Below are positions 14,926-23,599 of a stretch of DNA of 64,000 nucleotides, piece by piece. A model generated the notes under the pieces. It saw only the letters and a list, made by a program, of their open reading frames with translations. It was not told the origin of the DNA and made no database searches. The position numbers and the translations under genes were made by a program. Each line of letters starts with the position of its first letter. Positions within the stretch are counted from its first letter, which is position 1. The stretch is from Streptomyces specialis (GTDB lineage Bacteria > Actinomycetota > Actinomycetes > Streptomycetales > Streptomycetaceae): contig NZ_LN929897.1 in the NCBI RefSeq assembly GCF_001493375.1, forward strand, positions 518,754 to 582,753, in the 5' to 3' direction.

Positions 14926-17163
14926 TTACGCCCCGGCCCGTTCGTTCTCCCGGGCCCGCCCGGCACCGTCCGCCGGGTCCGACTCCCGCAGGCCGAAACG
15001 GTCGTGGACCCGGCGCAGCCACGGCGGCAGCCACCAGATCGCCCGGCCGCCCAGCCGCATCGTCGCCGGGAGCAGCACGCCGCGGATCAGGGTGGCGTCC
15101 ATCAGCACCGCCAGCGGCAGCCCCACACCCATCGCCTGCATGAACGAGATGTCCGAGACGAGGAACGCCAGGAACACGACGGACAACACGGCCGCGGCGG
15201 CGGTCACGATCCGGCCGATGCGTTCGAGTCCCAGGGACACGGCGGCCGTCGGGGACCCCGTGTGCTCGTACTCCTCACGGATGCGGGACAGCAGGAACAC
15301 CTGGTAGTCCATGCCCAGCCCGAACGCCACGGCGAACAGCAACACCGGGACCGTGCCCACCACTTCACCGGTCGGGGTGAAGCCGAGCACCCCGGCCAGG
15401 TGCCCGTCCTGGAAGCCCCACACCAGCGCCCCGAACGTCGCCGTCAGGCCGAGGACGCTGAGCAGGATCGCGAGGAACGGCAGCAGCACGCTGCCCGTCA
15501 GCAGGAACAGCAGCACCGTCATCGCGACCGCCAGCGTGAGGCCCGCGATCGGCAGCCGGTCGACGATCGCGTCGATGCCGTCGAGGTTGACCGCCGTCTG
15601 GCCGCCCACCAGCACCTCGCCGGGGGCCGCCGACTCCCGGATGTCCCGCACGAGTCGCTCCACCTGCCCGTTGCCGACCGGATCGGGCACCACGGACAGG
15701 TACACGCCGTCGCCGCCGTCCGGCGCCGCGTACCCCTCGTGCGCCGGGCCGGGCGGCGCGGCGAGGGAGCCGTCCACCCACGAACCACCGGCGCTGTCCA
15801 CGCGCGCCACGTCGCGCAGCCCGGACAACCGGGCCGCGTACGCGGCGACCTCCGGCGAACCGGCGGCGGTGTCCGGCAGGACGACCAGCACCGCCTGGCT
15901 CTCGCCGGAGCCGAACTCGGCGCGCAGCACCTCGGCCACCTGCCGCCCCGACGAGGACTCCGGCAGCGCGCGTTCGTCGGCGGGACCCATCGTGATGCCG
16001 AGGAACGGCGCGCCGAGCAGCAGCAGGAGGAGCAGCCCGAGCGTCGCCACCGGCACCGGGCGGCGCATGACGAACGAGGCGAGCCGGTGCCAGAAGCCGC
16101 TTTCCGCGTCGCGCGCCACCGCGTCACGGCGGCGGCGCAGCACGCGGCCCTTGTCCAGGCGCGTCCCCAACAGGGCCAGCAGCGCGGGCAGTACGGTCAG
16201 CGTCGTGACGGCGGTCAGCAGGGCCACGGCGATGCCCGCGTACGCCATGGACCGCAGCGCCAGCAGCGGGAACCAGGCGAGCCCGGCCAGCGTGACGGCC
16301 ACGGTGACGGCCGAGAAGAGAACGGTCCGCCCGGCCGACAGCATCGTCGCCCTGATGGCGGCGGCCTGTTCCCGCCCAGCGGCCAGCTCCTCCCGGTACC
16401 GGTTGACCATCAACAGGCTGTAGTCCACGGCGAGTCCGAGACCCAGCAATGTGACGACGTTGACCGCGAAGACCGACAGGTCCGTGGTGACGGCCAGACC
16501 CCACAGCATGCCCAGGGACAGCATGATGGTCAGCATGCCGACGATCAGCGGCAGCGCGGCGGCCATCAGGCTACCGAAGACCAGGACGAGCACCACGAGC
16601 ATGATCGGGAACGCGATCAACTCGCCGCGTACCGCGTCCTCCTCGCTGAGCTTGCCCAGCTCCTCGCCGATCTTCGCGGTGCCGCCGATCTGGACCCGCA
16701 GCCCGCCGTCCTGCTCGCCCTCGTAGCGCGGGCCGAGTTCGGCCAGCCGCTCACCGGCCTCCGTGTCGTCGCCCGGGATGGAGGCCAGGATCAACGCCTT
16801 GTCGCCGTCGGCGCCGCGCAGTTGGGGAGGCTCACCGGCCAGCCAGTAGGAGGTGACGTCGGTGACGCCCTCCTCGCCGGCCAGCCGCCGGCTCAGCTCG
16901 GTGCCCGCCGCGACGGCCGCCGGGTCGTCCACCCCGTCCGGGGCGTGCACGAGCAGCGCCAGATTGAGGCCCTCGCGGTGGAACGTCTCCTCCAGCGCGT
17001 CGGCGGCCCGGCCCGATTCCGCGCCCGGATCGTCGAACCCGCCCGCCTTCATCTCGTCGAACAGGGTGGCGCTCAGCGCGCCGCCCACCAGCGCGAGCAG
17101 CACGGCGACCGCCACCACGGCCCGTCGCCTCCGCAGCAGGAATGCCGTCAGTTTCGCCAGCAT
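14926..17163 (-). CDS. MMPL-family (RND superfamily) transporter
   Basis: 745 residues from an ATG at 17163 with gggagag 8 bases upstream; the frame continues upstream but without a better start. The layout is classic MMPL: one N-terminal helix (residues about 14-33), an extracytoplasmic loop (AGGFDDPGAESG..), five helices (LIAFPIMLVVLVLVFGSL onward, including the GLGLAVDYSLLMVNRYREEL segment), then the repeat with a second loop and GLGMDYQVFLLSRIREEY. The Asp-Tyr pairs in the fourth and tenth helices match the proton-relay positions. MMPL proteins export lipids or lipid-linked metabolites; the substrate is unknown. It is ~12 kb from the Pks13-like cluster, so a link is speculative. Confidence 0.9.
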   Translation of the reverse strand: MLAKLTAFLLRRRRAVVAVAVLLALVGGALSATLFDEMKAGGFDDPGAESGRAADALEETFHREGLNLALLVHAPDGVDDPAAVAAGTELSRRLAGEEGVTDVTSYWLAGEPPQLRGADGDKALILASIPGDDTEAGERLAELGPRYEGEQDGGLRVQIGGTAKIGEELGKLSEEDAVRGELIAFPIMLVVLVLVFGSLMAAALPLIVGMLTIMLSLGMLWGLAVTTDLSVFAVNVVTLLGLGLAVDYSLLMVNRYREELAAGREQAAAIRATMLSAGRTVLFSAVTVAVTLAGLAWFPLLALRSMAYAGIAVALLTAVTTLTVLPALLALLGTRLDKGRVLRRRRDAVARDAESGFWHRLASFVMRRPVPVATLGLLLLLLLGAPFLGITMGPADERALPESSSGRQVAEVLRAEFGSGESQAVLVVLPDTAAGSPEVAAYAARLSGLRDVARVDSAGGSWVDGSLAAPPGPAHEGYAAPDGGDGVYLSVVPDPVGNGQVERLVRDIRESAAPGEVLVGGQTAVNLDGIDAIVDRLPIAGLTLAVAMTVLLFLLTGSVLLPFLAILLSVLGLTATFGALVWGFQDGHLAGVLGFTPTGEVVGTVPVLLFAVAFGLGMDYQVFLLSRIREEYEHTGSPTAAVSLGLERIGRIVTAAAAVLSVVFLAFLVSDISFMQAMGVGLPLAVLMDATLIRGVLLPATMRLGGRAIWWLPPWLRRVHDRFGLRESDPADGAGRARENERAGA

Positions 17164-17447
17164 CGTTGTGTCTCTCCCTCGTGGCACACGCGGCACACGC
17201 GGATTCTGCGTGCACGGCGGCCAGGACGGATCGACGCCGCGCGGATGTGACACCGGGGCGGTGAGGGAGACCGGGATCACACCCGAAGGGTGCTACATGG
17301 GCGGCGGCGTGGGCGTCGGCGGAACGGGATCGGGTCGTGGCGTGGTCATCGCGACGCGCCTCCGTTCGTCATGGCGGCTCGGGAACGTTCCCTCCCGGGT
17401 GCCCCACGGGTCGCACCGCGAAACAGTCACCCGCCGCCCCCGTTCCG

Positions 17448-17988
17448 TCACGGCGCCGGGAACATCCGGCCGCAGGCCGACCGCAGCTCCTCGTCGTCGA
17501 GGTACCCCAGCTCGGCGCCGAGGTCGCACACCTCGGCCGTCGCGTCCTCCGCCACCCCCGGCGCGACGGCCGATCCGGGGTCCGGGGCGCGATCCGGTCG
17601 GGAGCCGCCCGGCGCGGCGGGCCTCCGCCCCCGGCTCCCGCCCCCAGCACCCCATCCCTCCTCGGTCCGTCTTCCAGCACTCTCACTCGCCACTGCGGGC
17701 CGCGGCCAGGCCTCGGTCGTCCCCCTCCGCCGGCGGCGCGGGTGGTGGGGAAGGGCCGGGGGTGTCCCCGCCTGGGGGGGGGGGGGGGGAGGGCGGGGTG
17801 AGGCCCTCCGTGGCCGGTCCCTGCGTCGGCCCGGGACCGGCTCCCCGCCCGGCCGGCGGCTCGGGCGCCCGCCCGTCCTCCGGCCCGGCCACCGGCTCGG
17901 GACCGGCCTCCACCGGGCCGGACGTGACACAACCGGCCGTCGTCCCCAGCGCGGTGGCGAGGACGACGGCCGCCAGAACACAGCGCAT
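17448..17988 (-). CDS. Proline-rich lipoprotein, frameshifted at a homopolymer
   Basis: The start MRCVLAAVVLATALGTTAGC at 17988 has a good lipobox (TAGC), followed by a proline/glycine-rich linker. The frame passes into a run of about 16 G at 17776-17791 and ends prematurely at 17683. In another frame the sequence continues to a plausible C-terminus (ATAEVCDLGAELGYLDDEEL then RSACGRMFPAP) stopping at 17448. A homopolymer length error is the simplest explanation. The whole protein would have ~180 residues and sit on the outer face of the membrane. Function unknown; two cysteines in the C-terminal module may form a disulphide. Confidence 0.55.
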
Positions 17989-18109
17989 GGGCGGCACGAC
18001 GCCTTCAACGACCCGTCCCCCCGGGCCGATACGACTCCGAGCCACGGGATCACCCGCCCGGAGCATCGGCGTTGGCGTCCGGCGTGCCGGTGGCTGCGGG
18101 ACGACGGGC

Positions 18110-18928
18110 CTACGCCGTTCCGCCCAGGACCCGGTCGATGAAGCGGGTGGTCTCGGCCAGGACCTCGTCCTTGTTGGTCTCGTTGAAGATCTCGTGCTCC
18201 GCGCCCTGGTACAGGTGCTGGGTCAGGTTCTTGCCGCGCACCTGCTCGATGCCCTCGGCCGTGCCGTCGACCGGCACTATCCGGTCGGCCTCGCCGTGCA
18301 TCCACAGCACCGGCAGCTCCCCGAGGTCGCCGCCGGCCGCGATGGCGTCCAGGGTCCGGCCGAGCGCCTCCAGCGTGGGGCGCTTGAACGTGCCGTGCCA
18401 CACCAGCGGGTCGTCGGCGTAGGCGACGCCCACGGCCGGGTCGCGGGAGAGGGCGGTGGTGTCGATCGGGATCTCGGGGATCTCGGGCAGGTCGAGCAGC
18501 GTCGCCAGCAGGTCCCACCGGCCCATCACGGGCCCCGACAGCACCAGACCCGCCAGCTCGTGCCCGTACCGCTGCGCGTAGCGCGTCGCGATCATGCCGC
18601 CCATGGAGTGGCCGATCACCACGACCGGTACGCCGGGGTGGTCCTCGCGGGCGCGCAGGGCCAGGGTGTGCACGTCGGTGACGACGGCCTCGTAGTCCTC
18701 GATGAGGACCCGCTCGCCCGCCGACTTGCCGTGCCCGAGGTGGTCGGGGCCGTAGACGGCGGCGCCGTGCCGGACGAGGACGTCGGCCACGTACTCGTAA
18801 CGGCCGATGTGCTCGCCGTAGCCGTGGACCAGGAGGGCGACGTAGCGGGGGCGCTCGTTCGGCCACTCCCGCGCCACGATCTCGCCGCCACCGGCACCGG
18901 TGAACACGTGTTCGCGCGATTCCGCCAT
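18110..18928 (-). CDS. Alpha/beta hydrolase, monoacylglycerol-lipase-like
   Basis: 272 residues, ATG preceded by gaggaga. It shows the fold in order: LLVHGYGEHIGRYEYVAD (oxyanion loop), GPDHLGHGKSAGER, nucleophile elbow GHSMGG with Ser108, WMHGEADRIVP with the catalytic Asp and GAEHEIFNE with the catalytic His. The HGYGEH motif and overall length fit monoacylglycerol lipase/lysophospholipase. Predicted cytoplasmic; it would release fatty acid from monoacylglycerol. The acyl-CoA synthetase transcribed divergently next door could re-activate the released acid. Confidence 0.9.
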   Translation of the reverse strand: MAESREHVFTGAGGGEIVAREWPNERPRYVALLVHGYGEHIGRYEYVADVLVRHGAAVYGPDHLGHGKSAGERVLIEDYEAVVTDVHTLALRAREDHPGVPVVVIGHSMGGMIATRYAQRYGHELAGLVLSGPVMGRWDLLATLLDLPEIPEIPIDTTALSRDPAVGVAYADDPLVWHGTFKRPTLEALGRTLDAIAAGGDLGELPVLWMHGEADRIVPVDGTAEGIEQVRGKNLTQHLYQGAEHEIFNETNKDEVLAETTRFIDRVLGGTA

Positions 18929-19037
18929 CGGTCTCTCCTCGCTCCCTCAACGTCTTATGTCCTGGATGTCCCCGAATGGTCTCGGGTGCTCCGCGGGTCT
19001 GGCCGGAAAAGTGTGGCGAGCGTACAGTTCCCAAACA

Positions 19038-19058
19038 GCGTTCGGCAATGCCGAACGC
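19038..19058. promoter_or_regulatory. Perfect inverted repeat, candidate operator for the acyl-CoA synthetase
   Basis: Ten-base arms (gcgttcggca) around one central A, 105 bases before the acyl-CoA synthetase start and 110 bases before the divergent hydrolase start. The GTTCGG...CCGAAC form resembles operators of IclR- or TetR-type regulators. No regulator gene of those types is adjacent, so the factor would act in trans. Confidence 0.6.
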
Positions 19059-19162
19059 AACGCTTCCGCGCCCCACCCATATGGGGGTGTTCGCAACCGC
19101 TCGTTCATGGCCCGATAAGCGCACGGCAACTAGCCACACGAGCCACAGAGATGGAGGCCGGC

Positions 19163-20698
19163 ATGTTCGTGCCGTTCAGCGTCCGCGACTTCCTCCACCG
19201 CGCCGTCACGGTGTACGGCGAGCGCACGGGGGTCGTGGACGAGCCCGCGCAGCCTGCCGAGTCCTGGGGAGACCTGACCTACGGCCGCCTCGGCGAGCTG
19301 GCCGCCGCCCAGGCCGCCGGGCTGGACGCGCTCGGCGTCGGCCCCGGCGAACGGGTCGCGGTCGTCTCCCCGAACAGCGCCCGGCTGCTCACCTCGTTCT
19401 TCGGCGTGGCCGGGTACGGCCGGGTGCTGGTCCCGGTCAACTTCCGCCTCAAGCCGGACGAGATCGCGTACATCGTCGAGCACTCCGGGGCGAGCGTGCT
19501 CCTGGCCGATCCCGAACTGGCCAGGCCGCTGGCCTCCGTTCCCGTCAAACACCGGTTCACCCTCGGTGCCGAGGCCGACGCCGAGCTGTACCGGTTCGGC
19601 GCGGCCCCGGTGCCGTGGGAGGCCGACGAGAACGCCCTCGCCACCATCAACTACACCAGCGGCACCACCGCCCGCCCCAAGGGCGTGGAGATCACCCACC
19701 GCAACTCCTGGGTCAACGCGGTCACGTTCGCGCTCCACGCCGGGATCACCGACCGCGACGTCTACCTGCACACGCTGCCGATGTTCCACGCCAACGGCTG
19801 GGGCATGCCGTTCGCCATGACCGGCCTCGGCGCCCGGCACGTGGTGCTGCGCAGGATAGACGGTGCGGAGATCCTGCGCCGGGTCGCCGAGCACGGCGTC
19901 ACCGTGATGTGCGCGGCCCCGGCCGTCGTCAACGCCGTGCTGGCCGCCGCCCGCGAGTGGGAGGGCGAGATCCCCGGCCGCGACCGGGTCCGCGTCATCG
20001 TCGCCGGCGCCCCGCCGCCCACCAGCACCATCGCGCGCGTGGAGTACGAGCTGGGCTGGGAGTTCATCCAGATCTACGGCCTCACCGAGACCTCCCCGCT
20101 GCTCACCGTCAACCGCAGCCGCGCCGAATGGGACGGCCTCGACGTGGAGGCCCGCGCCGAGAAGCTGGTGCGGGCCGGCACGCCGGCCCTCGGCGTCACC
20201 CTCCGCACCTCCGAGTCCGGCGAGGTCCTGGCCCGGTCCAACGTGGTGCTGCGCGGGTACTGGCAGCAGCCGGAGGCCACCGAGGAGGCCCTGGCCGACG
20301 GCTGGTTCCACACCGGCGACGGCGGGACGATCGACGAGGAGGGCTACCTCACCATCAGCGACCGCAAGAAGGACGTGATCATAAGCGGAGGGGAGAACGT
20401 CTCGTCGATCGAGGTGGAGGACGTCCTGTTCTCGCACCCGGCGGTCTCCGAGGCGGCGGTGATCGGCGTCCCCGACGACAAGTGGGGCGAGACGGTCAAG
20501 GCCCTGGTGGTCCTCAAACCCGGCTTCGCCGTCACCGAGGACGACCTGATCGCCCACTGCAAACGCCGCCTGGCCGGCTACAAGGCCCCCACCTCCGTGG
20601 AGTTCCGCGTCGAACTGGCCCGCACGGCGACCGGCAAACTCCAGAAGTACAAGCTCCGCCGGCCCTACTGGTCCGGCCGCGACCGCGAGGTCAACTAG
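19163..20698 (+). CDS. Acyl-CoA synthetase (AMP-binding, FadD-like)
   Basis: 511 residues. The ATG at 19163 is preferred over one 12 bases upstream because ggagg lies 5 bases before it. Adenylation motifs in order: INYTSGTTARPKGVEITHRN (P-loop), YGLTETSP, GDGGTIDEEGYLTISDRKKD (hinge) and, near the C-terminus, TGKLQKYKLR with the catalytic lysine. It would convert a fatty or aryl acid to its CoA thioester through an acyl-AMP. The absence of a FAAL-specific insertion argues for CoA transfer rather than loading on a carrier protein. Likely monocistronic behind the 19038-19058 operator. Confidence 0.9.
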   Translation: MFVPFSVRDFLHRAVTVYGERTGVVDEPAQPAESWGDLTYGRLGELAAAQAAGLDALGVGPGERVAVVSPNSARLLTSFFGVAGYGRVLVPVNFRLKPDEIAYIVEHSGASVLLADPELARPLASVPVKHRFTLGAEADAELYRFGAAPVPWEADENALATINYTSGTTARPKGVEITHRNSWVNAVTFALHAGITDRDVYLHTLPMFHANGWGMPFAMTGLGARHVVLRRIDGAEILRRVAEHGVTVMCAAPAVVNAVLAAAREWEGEIPGRDRVRVIVAGAPPPTSTIARVEYELGWEFIQIYGLTETSPLLTVNRSRAEWDGLDVEARAEKLVRAGTPALGVTLRTSESGEVLARSNVVLRGYWQQPEATEEALADGWFHTGDGGTIDEEGYLTISDRKKDVIISGGENVSSIEVEDVLFSHPAVSEAAVIGVPDDKWGETVKALVVLKPGFAVTEDDLIAHCKRRLAGYKAPTSVEFRVELARTATGKLQKYKLRRPYWSGRDREVN

Positions 20699-20710
20699 CG
20701 GACGCCGGCG

Positions 20711-21352
20711 TCACAGCAGGCGCTCCTGGCCGGCGCGGGCGACCGCTTCCACGCGGTTGTGGGCGCCGAGCTTCGCCATCGCGCTCTGGAGGTACGCCTT
20801 CACCGTGTTCCGCGTCAGGCCGAGTTGCTCCGCGATCTCCGGGTTGGTCCGGCCCACCGCGACCCAGCGCAGCACCTCGTACTCCCGGGGGGTCAGACCG
20901 GTGCGGATCAGCGCCTCCGTCACGCGGCCCGAGCCCTCCGGGCCGAGCCGGGGGTCGATCACCCGCACGCCGCTCGCGATCCGGTGCAGCGCGTCGGCCA
21001 GGTCGGTGATCGTGGAGTCCTTCAGCAGGCAGCCGTCCGCGCCGCCGGCCAACGCGGCCGGGAGCGCCGCGTGTTCGGCGTAGGCGGTGAACAGCACGAT
21101 CCGCACCCCCGGCACCCGGGCCCGCAGCGCGCCGATCGCCTCCGTGCCGAGCATGTCCGGCAGCCGCAGGTCCAGCAGCACCATGTGGGGCGCGACGTCG
21201 GCCGCGACCCGGATCGCCTCCCGGCCGGAGCGGGCCGTGCCCGCGATCACGATCGTCGGGTCGGAACGCAGCAGGAGCTGCACCCCGCCCGCCACCACCG
21301 GGTGGTCGTCCACCACGAGCAGCCGCAGCGGCGCGTCCGCCGTCGCCCTCAC
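20711..21352 (-). CDS. NarL/LuxR-type response regulator
   Basis: 213 residues starting at a GTG that overlaps the kinase stop (GTGA). The receiver domain has the acidic pair VVDDHP, phosphoacceptor Asp61 (LLDLRLPD) and the lysine in GCLLKDS; the C-terminal LuxR helix-turn-helix is LTPREYEVLRWVAVGRTNPE and on. It is the output partner of the upstream histidine kinase. The pair sits at the end of the run that contains the desaturase and Pks13-like genes, so it may regulate that lipid cluster. Confidence 0.93.
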   Translation of the reverse strand: MRATADAPLRLLVVDDHPVVAGGVQLLLRSDPTIVIAGTARSGREAIRVAADVAPHMVLLDLRLPDMLGTEAIGALRARVPGVRIVLFTAYAEHAALPAALAGGADGCLLKDSTITDLADALHRIASGVRVIDPRLGPEGSGRVTEALIRTGLTPREYEVLRWVAVGRTNPEIAEQLGLTRNTVKAYLQSAMAKLGAHNRVEAVARAGQERLL

Positions 21353-22503
21353 GGCAGCCACGCCCGCACGGTCAGCCCGCCGTCCTCGTCGCTGACCACG
21401 GACAGCGAGCCGCCCAGCCGCTCCAGCCGCTCCCGGGCGGTCGGCAGGCCGCGCCCGGACGACCACGCCGGGTCGGGCGGCGCGTCGTTCCAGCCGACGC
21501 CGTCGTCCGCCACGGCCAGGCTGACGCCGCCGTCGATGCCCGCCAGGCTCACCACCACCGACGACGCCCGCGCGTGCTTCTCCACGTTCAGCAACGCCTC
21601 CCGCGCCACGGCGACCAGCGCGCCGCGCCGCCCGCCGTCCAGCTCCGGCACGGGCGTCACCACGACGCACCGCGCCACGATCCCGGTCCGCTCCCCGAAC
21701 GCCCGGCAGTCCGCCACCAGCGTGGCGTGCAACTCCGCGCGGGGCGCCGTGTCGTCCATCCCGGCCAGCGACTCCCGGAACAACGAGGCGGCCTCCGCTA
21801 TCCGCCGCTCCACGCTCCGCAGCCGCGCCGACACCTGCGGGCTCAGCCCCGGGGCGGTCCGCAGATCGCGCAGTTCGGCCCCGGCGGTGAACAGCATCGC
21901 GCCCACCGAGTCGTGCAACCCGGCCGCGATCCGCCCGCGTTCGGCGGCCACCGCCGCCTCGGTGCGCTCCTCAAGACGGTCCGCCACGTACAACTGCTCG
22001 GCGCCGTCGTCCGCTATCCGCTGGAGCCGGGCGATCGCGTCGTCCCCGAACCGCGCCTGCCGCCGCAGCCCCACGTACAGCACGCCGGTGAAGTGGTCCC
22101 CGTAGCGCATCGGGAGGGCCAGCAGCGCCCGCAACCCCTCCTCGCTGACCGGCCCGTCGAAGTCGTGGGTGATCGTGCCGCTGAGCACGTAGTCCTGCAC
22201 CCACACCGGCCGCAGCAGCGCGGCGACCTTGCCGCCCAGGCCCAGGCCGCGCGGCACCACGAGATCCCGCAGGCCCTCGCGTTCCACGCCCACCAGGCCG
22301 CGCAGCACCACCTCGTCACCGCCAGGACCGCCGCCCGGGTCGCCGACCATCCCGATGTCCACGCCGCCGGCGTCGCGCGCCGCGTCGGCGATCCCGCGCA
22401 GCAGCGCCACCCGGTTGAGCAGCAGGGCAAGTTGGCGCCGTTCGTCGATCAGCTCGTCGAGCGTTCCCGACGCCCGCAGCGCCGCGGCGACGTCCTCGTC
22501 CAT
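21349..22503 (-). CDS. GAF-domain histidine kinase (HisKA_3 type)
   Basis: 384 residues from an ATG at 22503. No membrane helix is visible, so it is cytosolic. Residues ~30-175 form a GAF-like sensor (DFDGPVSEEGLRALLALPMR, FTGVLYVGLRRQ). The dimerisation/phosphoacceptor motif ERGRIAAGLHDSVGAML places His197, and the ATPase part has EALLNVEKHA, VADDGVGW and GRGLPTARERLERLGG. Some GAF kinases of this class bind haem or sense redox; no haem ligand can be assigned here. It lies 112 bases after the desaturase gene and overlaps its response regulator by 4 bases. DesK-DesR of Bacillus also sits beside a desaturase, but DesK is a membrane thermosensor. Confidence 0.9.
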   Translation of the reverse strand: MDEDVAAALRASGTLDELIDERRQLALLLNRVALLRGIADAARDAGGVDIGMVGDPGGGPGGDEVVLRGLVGVEREGLRDLVVPRGLGLGGKVAALLRPVWVQDYVLSGTITHDFDGPVSEEGLRALLALPMRYGDHFTGVLYVGLRRQARFGDDAIARLQRIADDGAEQLYVADRLEERTEAAVAAERGRIAAGLHDSVGAMLFTAGAELRDLRTAPGLSPQVSARLRSVERRIAEAASLFRESLAGMDDTAPRAELHATLVADCRAFGERTGIVARCVVVTPVPELDGGRRGALVAVAREALLNVEKHARASSVVVSLAGIDGGVSLAVADDGVGWNDAPPDPAWSSGRGLPTARERLERLGGSLSVVSDEDGGLTVRAWLP

Positions 22504-22615
22504 GGCACGAGACTGGCACACCGGGCGCCGTCGGCACCACACGATCATCTGTCCTACCGCCCCGGCGCGGGGAACGCCTCCCTCCCGCGCCGGGCCGGGA
22601 ACGGGACGGTACGCG

Positions 22616-23599
22616 TCACTTCCGGTCGCCCTTGAGCGCGGACGTGGGTGTCACCGAGCCGGGGGTGACCGACTTGGCGGCGATGCGGCGTTCGTCGGGC
22701 CAGCGCACGTCGGTGGCCCAGCCGAACTTCTCGAAGAGCTGGATGAGGCGGGCGCTGGAGTCGATCTGCCCGCGCAGCACGCCGTGCCGCGCCGACGTCG
22801 GGTCGGCGTGGTGCAGGTTGTGCCACGCCTCGCCGCCGGACAGCAGCGCCAGCCACCACACGTTGCCCGACTTGTCACGGGACTTGAACGGCCGCTCGCC
22901 CGCCATGTGGCAGATGGAGTTGATCGACCAGGTCACGTGGTGGATCAGCCCGACGCGCACCAACCCGGCCCAGAAGAACGCCGACCAGGCGGCGCCGCTG
23001 TCCCAGGTGCCCTCGCCCCACAGCCCGCCGGCCACCGCGGGGGCGCCGAACGTGAGGAGAACCAGGGGCAGTTGCAGGTTGCGGATGAGCACCATGTCGC
23101 GGTCGGCCAGCAGATCGGGCACGTAGTGACGCTCGTTGGTCTTCTCGTTGTTGAACGTCCAGCCGATGTGCGCCCACACCATGCCCTTGATGAGCGCGGG
23201 CACCGAGGTGCCGAACCGCCAGGGCGAGTGGGGGTCGCCCGGCTGGTCCGCGAACTGGTGGTGGCGGCGGTGGTCGGCGACCCAGGTGATCGGGTCGCCC
23301 TGGACGGCCAGCGAACCGGCCACGGCCAGCGTGATCTTCAGCGGCCGGTTCGCCTTGAACGCCTTGTGGGTGAACAGCCGGTGGTAGCCGATCGTGACGC
23401 CGTGCATGACGATCAGGTACATCACCGCGCCGATCACCAGGTCGTGCCAGGAGACGCCCCAGCCCCACAGGACGACGACGGAGGCGATGACCGCCAGGAA
23501 CGGGATACCGACGAAGACGCCGACGATCACGCGGTCACGGGTCCCCATCCGGTCACCCCACAGGGCGTCGGAACCGGGGGTGGTGGTGGGCTGTGTCAT
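22616..23599 (-). CDS. Acyl-CoA / fatty acid desaturase, integral membrane di-iron type
   Basis: 327 residues. The three histidine boxes are present: HRLFTH (73-78), HRRHH (110-114) and HNLHH (260-264), with four to five hydrophobic helices between them (for example VGVFVGIPFLAVIASVVVLW). This is the stearoyl-CoA/delta-9 desaturase pattern, the class of mycobacterial DesA3. The ATG overlaps the stop of the antigen-85-like gene (ATGA), so the two are translationally coupled. It would introduce a double bond into an acyl-CoA; the coupling suggests the unsaturated acid feeds the Pks13-like product or its carrier lipid. Confidence 0.93.
   Translation of the reverse strand: MTQPTTTPGSDALWGDRMGTRDRVIVGVFVGIPFLAVIASVVVLWGWGVSWHDLVIGAVMYLIVMHGVTIGYHRLFTHKAFKANRPLKITLAVAGSLAVQGDPITWVADHRRHHQFADQPGDPHSPWRFGTSVPALIKGMVWAHIGWTFNNEKTNERHYVPDLLADRDMVLIRNLQLPLVLLTFGAPAVAGGLWGEGTWDSGAAWSAFFWAGLVRVGLIHHVTWSINSICHMAGERPFKSRDKSGNVWWLALLSGGEAWHNLHHADPTSARHGVLRGQIDSSARLIQLFEKFGWATDVRWPDERRIAAKSVTPGSVTPTSALKGDRK

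Noticed and set aside
17776..17791. G16 run as a possible G-quadruplex or contingency tract
   Set aside because: More likely a homopolymer error, since similar runs in the window are next to artefacts.
16853..19162. Long upstream extension of the acyl-CoA synthetase frame
   Set aside because: The first ~770 codons are antisense to MMPL, lipoprotein and hydrolase genes; a ggagg ribosome site marks the ATG at 19163.
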